DNA of 64,000 nucleotides, from assembly GCF_030815415.1 (NCBI RefSeq), contig NZ_JAUSWW010000001.1, positions 5,766,001-5,830,000 of the forward strand, given 5' to 3'. This DNA comes from Streptomyces canus (GTDB lineage Bacteria; Actinomycetota; Actinomycetes; Streptomycetales; Streptomycetaceae). The position numbers were made by a program, and so were the translations under genes. The number at the start of each line of letters is the position of its first letter. Position 1 is the stretch's first letter. Below the pieces are notes generated by a model. That model saw nothing but the letters and a program-made list of their open reading frames with translations. It had not been told where the DNA came from and searched no databases. Below are positions 32,054 to 39,208 of this stretch, in pieces.

Positions 32054-32172
32054 GGATCCCCATTTGCTTCGAGCCGGCCGCCGACCCTGGAACCCCCCAG
32101 GTCACGGGCACGGCAGGTGCGGTGAGGATACGACATTCCCGCGTACGGCGGTCGGCTGCGCCCGCTCGGCCG

Positions 32173-32847
32173 CTAGCCCGGGGCCACGGCTCGGCCGGTC
32201 GTGGGGGAGATCATCCCGGAGCACAGCCCCTTGGCGGCCAGCGTCTGGGCGATGCGCGGGATCGCCGCGCGGGTGTTGGCGGGCCAGTCGTGCATGAGGA
32301 TGACCTGCCCGTTGGTGAGCCGGCCGGCCGCCGCGACGATCGCGTCGGTACTGGCGTTGTTCCAGTCCTGCGAGTCGACGTTCCAGATGATCTCGGTCAG
32401 CCCGTATCTGGCCGCCACGGACTTCACCGTCGCGTTGGTCTCGCCGTACGGCGGCCGGAACAGCTTCGGTGTGCCGCCGCCCGCGTTCGCGATCGCCTGC
32501 TGGGTGCGGGAGATCTCCGAGTCGATCGTGGCCTGGCTCTGCTGGGTCAGATGCGGGTGCGTGTAGCTGTGGTTGCCGACCCACATCCTCGCGTTGACCT
32601 GCGCCCTGACCAGGGCCGGGTTGGCGGCGGCGTACTGGCCCTGGTTGAACATGGTGGCCCTGAGGCCGTTCTGCGTCAGGGAGTTGAGCAGGGCGGTGGT
32701 GCCGCTGCCCGGGCCGTCGTCGAAGGTGAGTCCGACGTATCCGGTGCAGGCGGCGCTCTGCGCGGAGGCGGCGGTGGGGACGGTGAGGGTGCCGGCGGCG
32801 GCCAGGGCGGCGGCGGCCAGTAACGGTAGGTGCGTCCGGGTCCTCAT
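32173..32847 (-). CDS. axeA: secreted CE4 acetyl-xylan esterase/polysaccharide deacetylase
   Basis: The 224-residue NodB-type deacetylase has a Sec signal (MRTRTHLPLLAAAALAAAGT to ASA), TFDDGPGSGT (motif 1, residues 41-50), HSYTHPHL (motif 2, His93/His97 metal ligands), RPPYGETNAT (motif 3), VDSQDWNNAST and LMHDWPA. The last motifs match Streptomyces AxeA, which removes acetyl groups from xylan. Its start overlaps the stop of the upstream GH11 xylanase gene by one base (TGATG), so translation is coupled. The C-terminal cellulose-binding module of typical AxeA is missing here. Confidence 0.9.
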   Translation of the reverse strand: MRTRTHLPLLAAAALAAAGTLTVPTAASAQSAACTGYVGLTFDDGPGSGTTALLNSLTQNGLRATMFNQGQYAAANPALVRAQVNARMWVGNHSYTHPHLTQQSQATIDSEISRTQQAIANAGGGTPKLFRPPYGETNATVKSVAARYGLTEIIWNVDSQDWNNASTDAIVAAAGRLTNGQVILMHDWPANTRAAIPRIAQTLAAKGLCSGMISPTTGRAVAPG

Positions 32848-33527
32848 CAGGCCACCGTGATGCTGGAGTTGCCGCTGCTCTGGTAGCCCTCGGTCGCCAT
32901 GATCATGTAGTAGCGGAAGCTGCCGAGGGTCATCCCCGCGCGGGCCCACGCGTCGAAGTGGTTCCCGGTGGTGATGGAACCACCGGTCCGCCTGGACTGC
33001 CGGACGCTCCAGTACTGGTTGAAGGTGCGGGTGCCTTCGACGGACGGGGCGTTGTACCGGGTGGTCTGGTAGATGTCGTACGTACCGCCGTCACTGGTGA
33101 CGCTGCCCTTGTACGTCCCGGTCGGCCGGTAGGTCCCCCAGCTGTCGACGATGTAGTACTCGACGAGGGGGTTCGACGTCCAGCCGTAGAGGCACAGGTA
33201 GGCGTTGCCGGACGGGTTGAAGGACCCCGAGTAGCTGACGGTCCTGCGGCTGCCGTTGCTCCATCCCTTTCCCGCGACGAAGTTTCCGGTGTTCCGCCAT
33301 GAGGTGCGGTAGTTCCCGCCGGAGCTCAGGGTCATGGAGACGGTCCCCGGTGCGTCGGTCCAGAACGAGTAGTAGTACCCGTTGTCCGTCCCGGTCTGGT
33401 TCGACGTGATCACCGTGTCCGCGTGAGCGGTTCCCGGCAGGGCCACTCCGGCCGTGACCGCCAGCGCGGTGGTACCGACACCGCTGACGAACGTCCTGCG
33501 GCTCATGGGTGCGGGTGCGTCGTTCAT
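32847..33527 (-). CDS. secreted endo-1,4-beta-xylanase, GH11
   Basis: The 226-residue jelly-roll enzyme cleaves xylan backbones. Catalytic residues are Glu123 in NPLVEYYIVDSWG (nucleophile) and Glu213 in MIMATEGYQSSG (acid/base). The N-terminus MNDAPAPMSRRTFVSGVGTT has a twin-arginine motif and a hydrophobic core ending GTAHAD, so it is probably Tat-exported, like XlnC-type Streptomyces xylanases. No binding module follows the catalytic domain. First gene of a two-gene operon with the coupled axeA. A GTTTCGAAAC palindrome 82 bases upstream may control it. Confidence 0.95.
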   Translation of the reverse strand: MNDAPAPMSRRTFVSGVGTTALAVTAGVALPGTAHADTVITSNQTGTDNGYYYSFWTDAPGTVSMTLSSGGNYRTSWRNTGNFVAGKGWSNGSRRTVSYSGSFNPSGNAYLCLYGWTSNPLVEYYIVDSWGTYRPTGTYKGSVTSDGGTYDIYQTTRYNAPSVEGTRTFNQYWSVRQSRRTGGSITTGNHFDAWARAGMTLGSFRYYMIMATEGYQSSGNSSITVA

Positions 33528-33608
33528 GTGCCTGCTTCCTCTCGTCGAGTAGCTCGGTCATCGACAGCTTTGGAGTGACCCTGACAACTGTCAATAGTTT
33601 CGGTAATT

Positions 33609-33618
33609 GTTTCGAAAC
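33609..33618. promoter_or_regulatory. palindrome GTTTCGAAAC upstream of xylanase operon
   Basis: The perfect 10-base palindrome sits inside a longer AT-richer stretch with a second symmetric element, TGACAACTGTCA (about 33580-33591), and a trailing GTTCGAG. CGAA-containing palindromes are typical of LacI-family xylan-sugar repressor sites in Streptomyces. This is inferred; no regulator is adjacent. Confidence 0.45.
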
Positions 33619-33766
33619 GTTCGAGCGAAGAGAGGAAGGCTGGCGTGACTGTCTTGCCTGCTCAGCGCCCCTGTTTGAGGGGTTGCGCCGATACTGGTCG
33701 ACCATGCCTGCCTGGGCAAGATCAAGGCAGGGCTTCGACTTTACGAATGTTTCGGAGATTTTCCGA

Positions 33767-33919
33767 TCAAGAGGAGGGCTGTGCGTCCTCGATCGGGAAG
33801 GTGTCGTCGTCCCCGAAGTCCCCGAAGTCCGGGGCTTGGAAGGGGTTGTTCGCCGGGGGCGGCGAGGCCGCGGCGGCGGAGCTGGGCGCCCCTTCCGGGG
33901 CGGAGAACAGCGAATTCAC
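33767..33919 (-). CDS. small acidic hypothetical protein (50 residues)
   Basis: From GTG 33919 the frame reads MNSLFSAPEGAPSSAAAASP then PPANNPFQAPDFGDFGDDD and TFPIEDAQPSS. About nine of ten third-codon positions are G or C, and this bias begins near this GTG, while the in-frame codons before it are only about 60% GC3. The frame is the same as that of the CarD-like gene upstream, after its TAG. The ribosome binding site is weak, so stop readthrough is a remote alternative. Function unknown; not in any family I know. Confidence 0.45.
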   Translation of the reverse strand: MNSLFSAPEGAPSSAAAASPPPANNPFQAPDFGDFGDDDTFPIEDAQPSS

Positions 33920-33991
33920 GTCGATGAGAGATGTTCCGTTCCGTGTGGAGCCATGAAGAGAGCCACGGTGCCCTGACCGGGCACCGCGGTC

Positions 33992-34213
33992 CTACAGCTT
34001 GCTCATCTTGGTGTACGGGCTCAGGATCCGCTGTCGGACGGAGCCGAAATCGACGAACGCCGCGATTCCGTCCTCGATGCCGATCACGCGGCCGAGGCCG
34101 TACATGTCGTGGGTGACCTGGTCGCCCACCGCGAACTCCTTGGGCGGTGGTGCCACCGGGGCCTTGAAGGGGCTGGTGGGCAAATGACGCTTCGGTGCAG
34201 ATGGCTTTGTCAT
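33992..34213 (-). CDS. small CarD/KOW-like protein
   Basis: This 73-residue protein has a disordered basic N-terminus (MTKPSAPKRHLPTSPFKAPV) and a Tudor/KOW-like fold, FAVGDQVTHDMYGLGRVIGI then EDGIAAFVDFGSVRQRI. It resembles the RNA-polymerase-interacting N-terminal module of CarD without the DNA-binding part. A role as nucleic-acid- or polymerase-associated factor is inferred. A TACTAG/CATACT box directly upstream of the ATG suggests a leaderless start. Confidence 0.75.
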   Translation of the reverse strand: MTKPSAPKRHLPTSPFKAPVAPPPKEFAVGDQVTHDMYGLGRVIGIEDGIAAFVDFGSVRQRILSPYTKMSKL

Positions 34214-34376
34214 TGTGCCTAGTATGCGCCCGCGCGACCCCGCGCGGGGCAGTCGTCCATATCGGAGTGACGACGCTTTGATGACTCCTGTGCATGGCCG
34301 GGTCGCCACCAGGGCCCCTGATCCCCTCACAATCCCCTCTGATCGCACCTTTCTGTAACCGTTCCTGTTCACACCG

Positions 34377-34405
34377 TTGACACCACGTGCACCTCCCCTT
34401 ACTGT
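34377..34405 (+). promoter_or_regulatory. consensus sigma-70-type (HrdB) promoter of the substrate-binding protein gene
   Basis: TTGACA (34377-34382) and TACTGT (34400-34405) are separated by 17 bases, near the vegetative consensus. Transcription should start near 34412, leaving a leader of about 107 bases before ATG 34519. The rest of the 34214-34518 gap shows no gene. Confidence 0.65.
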
Positions 34406-34518
34406 CCTCGCCAATATTCCGATCATGCGACGACATTTCGAACGGCTTGAGTGAGGTCCGCCGGCTGATCACTCGCCCTTGACTGTCTCAACGACGAGAA
34501 GAACAAGGAACGATCACG

Positions 34519-35616
34519 ATGCTCAATCGAAGAGCCGTCCTCGCCGGAGCCGCCTTACTCGCCCTCCCCTTGTCCGCCTGCGGCAAGGAGAGCGAGGGCA
34601 GCTCCGCGGGCACCTCCGGGGCCGGCTCCGTGGGCGGCACCGTCGGCATCGCCATGCCGACCCGCGCCTCCGAGCGCTGGCTGACCGACGGCAAGACCCT
34701 CGTCCAGGGCCTGAAGGCCATGGAGTACAAGACCAAGCTGGTCTACGGTGACGACGACCCGAAGGCCCAGGTCTCCCAGATCGAGAAACTGATCCAGCAG
34801 GGCGTCGACGCACTGGTCATCGCGGCCATCGACAACACGTCGCTGAACGGAGTGCTGAAGAAGGCGGCCGCCGCGGAGATTCCGGTGATCGCCTACGACC
34901 GGCTCATCCTCGGCACCAAGGACGTCGACTACTACGTCTCCTTCGACAACGAGATGGTCGGCCGGATGCAGGCCCACTTCATCATCGAGAAGCTCGGCCT
35001 GGAGGACGGCGAGGGCCCGTTCAACATCGAGCTGTTCGCCGGTTCCCCCGACGACAACAACACCAAGTACTTCTTCGACGGTTCGATGGCGCTCCTCCAG
35101 CCGTTCCTGGACAGCAAGCAGCTGATCGTCCCGTCCGGCCAGACCGAGCTCGAGAAGATCACCACGCTGCGCTGGGACGGGCCCACCGCGCAGAAGCGCA
35201 TGACCGACATCCTCAACGGGTCCTACGGCGCCAAGAAGGTCGACGCGATCCTGTCGCCCTACGACGGCATCTCCAGGGGCGTCCTGGCCGCGCTGACCCT
35301 GGACGGCTACGGCACCGGCGCCAAGCCCCTCCCCATCGTCACCGGCCAGGACGCCGAACTGGCCTCGGTGAAGTCGATCATCGCGGGCGGGCAGTCGCAG
35401 ACCGTCTACAAGGACGTCCGCCGACTCGCCGACGCCGCCGCGAACATGGTCGACGAGATACTCAACGACCGCGTGGTCTCGATCGACAACTCCGTGAGCT
35501 ACAAGAACGGCGTCAAGCCCGTACCCGCCGTCCTCCTGCAGCCCACGAGCGTCGACAAGTCGAACTACGACGTGCTGATCACGGACGAGTACTTCACCGC
35601 CGACGAGCTGAAGTAG
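34519..35616 (+). CDS. sugar ABC transporter substrate-binding lipoprotein, ChvE-like
   Basis: This 365-residue exported lipoprotein has an N-terminal signal ending in the lipobox LSAC (residues 18-21) and a Gly/Ser linker. The periplasmic-binding fold follows with GTVGIAMPTRASERWLTDGK, GVDALVIAAIDNTSLNGVLK, VIAYDRLILGTKDVDYYVSF and DAILSPYDGISRGVLAALT. These segments match the xylose/ChvE-type group that binds pentoses or related sugars. ATPase and permease genes are not adjacent: a terminator follows directly. It therefore works with a transporter encoded elsewhere or signals sugar presence. Confidence 0.92.
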   Translation: MLNRRAVLAGAALLALPLSACGKESEGSSAGTSGAGSVGGTVGIAMPTRASERWLTDGKTLVQGLKAMEYKTKLVYGDDDPKAQVSQIEKLIQQGVDALVIAAIDNTSLNGVLKKAAAAEIPVIAYDRLILGTKDVDYYVSFDNEMVGRMQAHFIIEKLGLEDGEGPFNIELFAGSPDDNNTKYFFDGSMALLQPFLDSKQLIVPSGQTELEKITTLRWDGPTAQKRMTDILNGSYGAKKVDAILSPYDGISRGVLAALTLDGYGTGAKPLPIVTGQDAELASVKSIIAGGQSQTVYKDVRRLADAAANMVDEILNDRVVSIDNSVSYKNGVKPVPAVLLQPTSVDKSNYDVLITDEYFTADELK

Positions 35617-35632
35617 CGGTGCGAGCCCGATG

Positions 35633-35670
35633 CGAAAGGCCCCGGACCATGATCGGTCCGGGGTCTTTCG
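35633..35670 (+). terminator. rho-independent terminator after the substrate-binding protein gene
   Basis: Arms CGAAAGGCCCCGGACC and GGTCCGGGGTCTTTCG (one G-T wobble) flank the loop ATGATC, 17 bases after the stop codon, followed by GGTTGG. It isolates the gene as a single-cistron unit. Confidence 0.85.
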
Positions 35671-35831
35671 GTTGGTGCGCTCGGCAGTGGTGTTCGTTCA
35701 TGCCGACTGCTGTCCGTGCAGGTCAGAAGCGCCCGGCATGATTCTTGATGCGGTTCATGGCTGCGGACATCCCCGAGTCGCGAAGGGGCGCGCGCCTTGC
35801 CTGCGTCGTGTGCTCGGCGCACGCTGGTCGT

Positions 35832-36593
35832 ATGGGTGCTCACGACGGTGGCCCTACGCTCATCACTTCCGTGCGGCGGGCCCTCCGACTGCTGGAGTCC
35901 GTGAGCGCGCACGACAACGGCGCGCCGGCGAAGCAACTGGCACGTGAGACGGGACTGCCTCTGGCCACTGCCTATCACCTGCTGCGGACGCTGGTCCACG
36001 ACGGATACGTACGGAAGCTGGACGACGGCGGGTTCGTCCTGGGAGACAAGCTGCAGACGCTGCACACCACGGGCCGCGGGCAGGCGCTGCTCAGCCGTGT
36101 CCGTCCCACGCTCGCCGCTCTGCGGGACGAGCTCGCGACCGCCGCCTACCTCACCTTCTACGAGGAGGGCGAGATCCGGGTCGCCGAGATCGTCGACGGC
36201 CCGCAGGCGCCCCGTGTCGACCTCTGGGTGGGATTCGAGGACGCGGGGCACGCCACCGCGCTGGGCAAGTCCGTCCTGCGAGAACTGGACGACGAGGCCC
36301 GCAAGGACTACCTCTCCCGGCACCACCTCGCCGACCTCACACCACGGACCATCACCAGCCCTCCGGAGCTGCTCCGGCGACTCGACGCCTCACCCGTGGC
36401 CCCGGCCGTCACGGACCTGGAGGAGTATGCCCTCGGTACGGTCTGTGTCGCCGTGCCCGTCTACAGCGGGGACACACTCGGCTCGCTCGGCGTCTCACTG
36501 CGGGCGGACCGGCTCTCCCGACTCGAGGAGATTCTGGAGCGGCTGATCCCGACCGCGAGTCGCGTGACCAGGGGCCTCTCGCTCACTATCTGA
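35832..36593 (+). CDS. IclR-family regulator
   Basis: The 253-residue protein has the N-terminal winged HTH (TSVRRALRLLESVSAHDNGA, AKQLARETGLPLATAYHLLR, TLVHDGYVRKLDDGGFVLGD) and the IclR effector domain (AAYLTFYEEGEIRVAEIVDG, GHATALGKSVLRELDDE, LEEYALGTVCVAVPVYSGDT). It may control neighbouring metabolism or development (SsgR-like proteins have this layout), but no ssgA gene follows. Start ATG 35832 (MGAHDGGPTL) is preferred because the family begins there; longer frames upstream have no site. Confidence 0.85.
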   Translation: MGAHDGGPTLITSVRRALRLLESVSAHDNGAPAKQLARETGLPLATAYHLLRTLVHDGYVRKLDDGGFVLGDKLQTLHTTGRGQALLSRVRPTLAALRDELATAAYLTFYEEGEIRVAEIVDGPQAPRVDLWVGFEDAGHATALGKSVLRELDDEARKDYLSRHHLADLTPRTITSPPELLRRLDASPVAPAVTDLEEYALGTVCVAVPVYSGDTLGSLGVSLRADRLSRLEEILERLIPTASRVTRGLSLTI

Positions 36594-36692
36594 AAATCCT
36601 CTCCTTGTGGCGCCCGGACCGAACCTCTTTCCTGGATGAAAGAGACATTTCGTGAGTGCGCCCCGCGCGCAGGTGAGGACTACGGACGAAGC

Positions 36693-37916
36693 ATGAGTCA
36701 CGCCCGAGACCGTAGTGGCGACCACTGGCCGATACGGCCGTTCAGGAACCGAGCGGCCGGTGCCGGGTCGGCGGCCCGGAAGCGTGCCGCCGTGCAGTTG
36801 GCCGCCGGTACCCCCGTACTGCCCGTGCTGATCGTCTCCGTCGTCGTGCTCATCGATGCCGCGTGCGGAGCAGGGACGATCTGGCTGCCCCTGCTCGCGG
36901 CCGGGCCCACGCTGGCCGCCACCACCAGCGGGCCGCGCGGAGTCCTCTGTGTCGGCCTTCTCGCCGCGGTGCTGGGCGCGACGCTCGGCACCCGGGACGG
37001 TGTTCCGGGACAAGAGCTGACGGCTGTACTGGCCGCCCTGGCCGCCGTCACGCTGGCAAGTGGCCTCGCCAGCGCGCTGCGGGGGCGTCGTGAACGGGTG
37101 CTCGCGGCCGTCCGCTCCGTCGCGGAGGCCGCTCAGCATGCGCTCCTCAAGCCCGTACCGGCGACTGTCGGCCCGTTCCAGGTGGCCGTCCGCTACAGCG
37201 CCGCGGCGGCGGAGGCCCGTATCGGCGGGGATCTCTACGCGCTGGTGCCCACCCCGTACGGGGTCAGGCTGATCGTCGGCGATGTGCGCGGCAAGGGGCT
37301 GCCGGCCGTGGGGACCGCCGCACTCGTACTCGGTGTCTTCCGTGAGGCCGCCTATGACGAGCCCGATCTCCTCGCCGTCGTCGACAGGATCGAGCGGAGC
37401 CTGGCGCGCAACCTCGGTTGCGACGACTTCGTCACCGCCGTGGTCGCCGGGTACCCGCAGGCAGGCCACTTGGAGATGGTCAACTGCGGACACGCGCCTC
37501 CGCTGATGGTGGGTCGATCCGGCGCCGTCGTGGCGGTGGAGCCCGCCCATCCGGCCCCGCCCCTCGGGCTGCGCGCCCTCACGGACGAGACCCCCAGCCT
37601 CCAGGTGCTGCCCTTCGCCGACGGGGATCAACTGTTGCTGTACACCGACGGGGTCACCGAGGCCCGCAACCACGGCCGTGAGTTCTACCCGCTCGCCGAA
37701 GGGCTGGCCCGCCACTTGTCCGCCGACCCGGCCGGCACCCTCACCGCGCTCCATGACGAACTGCTGGCGCATGTGGGCGGCCGACTGCACGACGACGCGG
37801 CGCTGCTCCTGCTCCGCAAACCTGCCGCATCCCCGAACGAAACCACCGTCCCCGAACCGGCGCCCCCTTGGGAGACGAACCTCAGCTCGGGTTCGGTCAT
37901 GCGCGGTGCCCGCTGA
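36693..37916 (+). CDS. membrane-bound PP2C-type (SpoIIE) serine phosphatase
   Basis: About 407 residues with three to four N-terminal membrane helices (LPVLIVSVVVLIDAACGAGT, IWLPLLAAGPTLAATTSG, VLCVGLLAAVLGATL, LTAVLAALAAVTLASGLASA). A SpoIIE-type phosphatase domain follows, with EARIGGDLYAL, VRLIVGDVRGKGLPAV (metal Asp), MVNCGHAPPLMV, LLYTDGVTEARN and HDDAALLLLRK (metal Asp pair). It probably dephosphorylates anti-sigma-factor antagonists in stress or development control. It contains no sensor domain beyond the membrane part. Start uncertain: 36636 adds 19 residues. Confidence 0.9.
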   Translation: MSHARDRSGDHWPIRPFRNRAAGAGSAARKRAAVQLAAGTPVLPVLIVSVVVLIDAACGAGTIWLPLLAAGPTLAATTSGPRGVLCVGLLAAVLGATLGTRDGVPGQELTAVLAALAAVTLASGLASALRGRRERVLAAVRSVAEAAQHALLKPVPATVGPFQVAVRYSAAAAEARIGGDLYALVPTPYGVRLIVGDVRGKGLPAVGTAALVLGVFREAAYDEPDLLAVVDRIERSLARNLGCDDFVTAVVAGYPQAGHLEMVNCGHAPPLMVGRSGAVVAVEPAHPAPPLGLRALTDETPSLQVLPFADGDQLLLYTDGVTEARNHGREFYPLAEGLARHLSADPAGTLTALHDELLAHVGGRLHDDAALLLLRKPAASPNETTVPEPAPPWETNLSSGSVMRGAR

Positions 37917-37928
37917 GCAGCGGGTGGA

Positions 37929-38495
37929 TCAGATCTGGCCGAGATCGATCTCCACTGGGAAGGGGGCCGCTGCCTTGAGGACGCCGGTGAACACGTCTCC
38001 GTCCCGGTAGGTCTTCGTCGCGGGGTCGAGAACGTAGGTGTACACGAGAGGAACCCCGGTCGCGGCCTGCTCGATCCTCCAGTAGAAGCCGATGCCCACC
38101 TTGGCGTACTGGTCGACCTTCACGATCCGGTCGGTTGTTTCCGAGCCTGGCAACACCACTTCCGCGACCAGCAGCACATGCTCGGGGCGGGTGGGGCTGA
38201 TGTCGATCGTGTCTGCGCGGTACACGACGACGTCCGGGCGGCGATTGGTGAGCGGGACGTCCTGAAGCCGGACGTCGAAGTCCGTGTCGGCGTTCCACTC
38301 CGGGCCCGCGGCAGCATCCAGGGCGTTCGCCACAATCCGGGCCAGCCGGTTGTGCCGCTTGGAGGCACTGGGACTCACGACGACCATCCCGTCCACGATC
38401 TCGATGCCGGCGCACTGTTCCTCGGACCAGGATTCGTACTCCTCCGCCGTGATCTGCTCATGCATCCACGCCGGGGCCACCATCTCGGCCGTCAT
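37929..38495 (-). CDS. Uma2-family (DUF820) putative restriction endonuclease
   Basis: The 188-residue protein has the PD-(D/E)xK-like core: RLARIVANALDAAAGPEWNA, TDFDVRLQDVPLTNRRPDVV with the Asp, VLLVAEVVLPGSETTDRIVK with Glu-x-Val, and KVDQYAKVGIGFYWRI. Uma2 proteins are abundant in Streptomyces and of uncertain role. The start at 38495 has GGGAGGTG 4-7 bases ahead. A 14-codon frame (MSEISVLEGRRTVR) with GGGAGC lies just upstream and could be a leader peptide or the end of a rearranged copy. It is convergent with the phosphatase gene. Confidence 0.88.
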   Translation of the reverse strand: MTAEMVAPAWMHEQITAEEYESWSEEQCAGIEIVDGMVVVSPSASKRHNRLARIVANALDAAAGPEWNADTDFDVRLQDVPLTNRRPDVVVYRADTIDISPTRPEHVLLVAEVVLPGSETTDRIVKVDQYAKVGIGFYWRIEQAATGVPLVYTYVLDPATKTYRDGDVFTGVLKAAAPFPVEIDLGQI

Positions 38496-38801
38496 GAAGC
38501 ACCTCCCGGACACTGTGCTGCGGGCCCGATCCCGCTGGATTCAGCGTACTGTCCGCCGTCCTTCCAGCACGCTGATCTCGCTCATGCTCCCTCCCGTCGG
38601 CCGACGTCCGACCAGCAAGCCCACGACAAGTGGGAAGCCGGCGCTGTGGACTCGTCGCCAGAGGATCGGAACACGGCCGACGGCACCACTGGCCTGACGG
38701 CCACACCGGTGAGCGCTGAACCACCCGGCGACGTGACCGTCGCGAAACCCTCGACCGCAGAGCAGCATGGTTTTGGCGGTGCTGCTTCTGGAGGAAGCGG
38801 G

Positions 38802-38921
38802 TCAGGAAGTCGAACCGTCGAGGTCGAGGCGGATCACGGCGAGCGCCTCGGCGATCTCGACGGTCATCTCGTCCTCCGGGCCGAACACCATGCACATGTC
38901 TGGAGAGATTTCGGGGATCAA
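38802..38921 (-). CDS. possible very small protein or gene remnant
   Basis: From TTG 38921 (GGAGAG upstream) a 39-residue frame reads LIPEISPDMCMVFGPEDEMT then VEIAEALAVIRLDLDGSTS, with high third-position GC after residue 8 and a protein-like acidic composition. ATG 38897 is an internal alternative. No family recognised. It might be a decayed fragment beside the tRNA gene. The remaining 38496-39023 stretch shows no other candidate. Confidence 0.3.
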   Translation of the reverse strand: MIPEISPDMCMVFGPEDEMTVEIAEALAVIRLDLDGSTS

Positions 38922-39023
38922 CTCTCCGTCCGCTCACGCAAACGGCCCCGGACGAGGAGTCCGAGGCCGAGCAGAAGCCGTCCCTGGGGGAGAGAAACCC
39001 CAGTTCAGCGGCTTAACGCATCG

Positions 39024-39096
39024 TGCCCTCGGCAGGATTCGAACCTGCGACACCGGCTTTAGGAGAGCCGTGCTCTATCCCCTGAGCTACGAAGGC
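39024..39096 (-). tRNA. tRNA-Arg (anticodon CCT)
   Basis: The 73-base cloverleaf folds fully: acceptor GCCTTCG/CGAGGGC with one G-T pair, D-stem GCTC/GAGC, anticodon stem CGGCT/AGCCG with loop CTCCTAA (anticodon CCT, codon AGG), T-arm GCAGG-TTCGAAT-CCTGC, discriminator A. The 3' CCA is not encoded. tRNA-Arg genes are frequent integration sites of actinomycete elements; the gene-poor DNA on its 3' side fits an old insertion scar, but no repeated 3' end was found. Confidence 0.97.
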
Positions 39097-39208
39097 ATGG
39101 TGCGGGCCGGTAGGCCGGTGGCACCGCGGCCAGTGTAGCGGGTGACGGGTCGGCGATCAGCGGGTTGGGGGCGGGCCGGAGAGCTCGACGGATCGGCCGT
39201 CCAGGACC

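Noticed and set aside
38541..38768. 75-codon minus frame upstream of the Uma2 gene
   Set aside because: Only the last 14 codons have an initiation site; the rest looks random.
39024..39096. tRNA-Arg as an occupied attachment site
   Set aside because: No integrase gene and no duplicate of the tRNA 3' end was found nearby, so an integrated element is not claimed.
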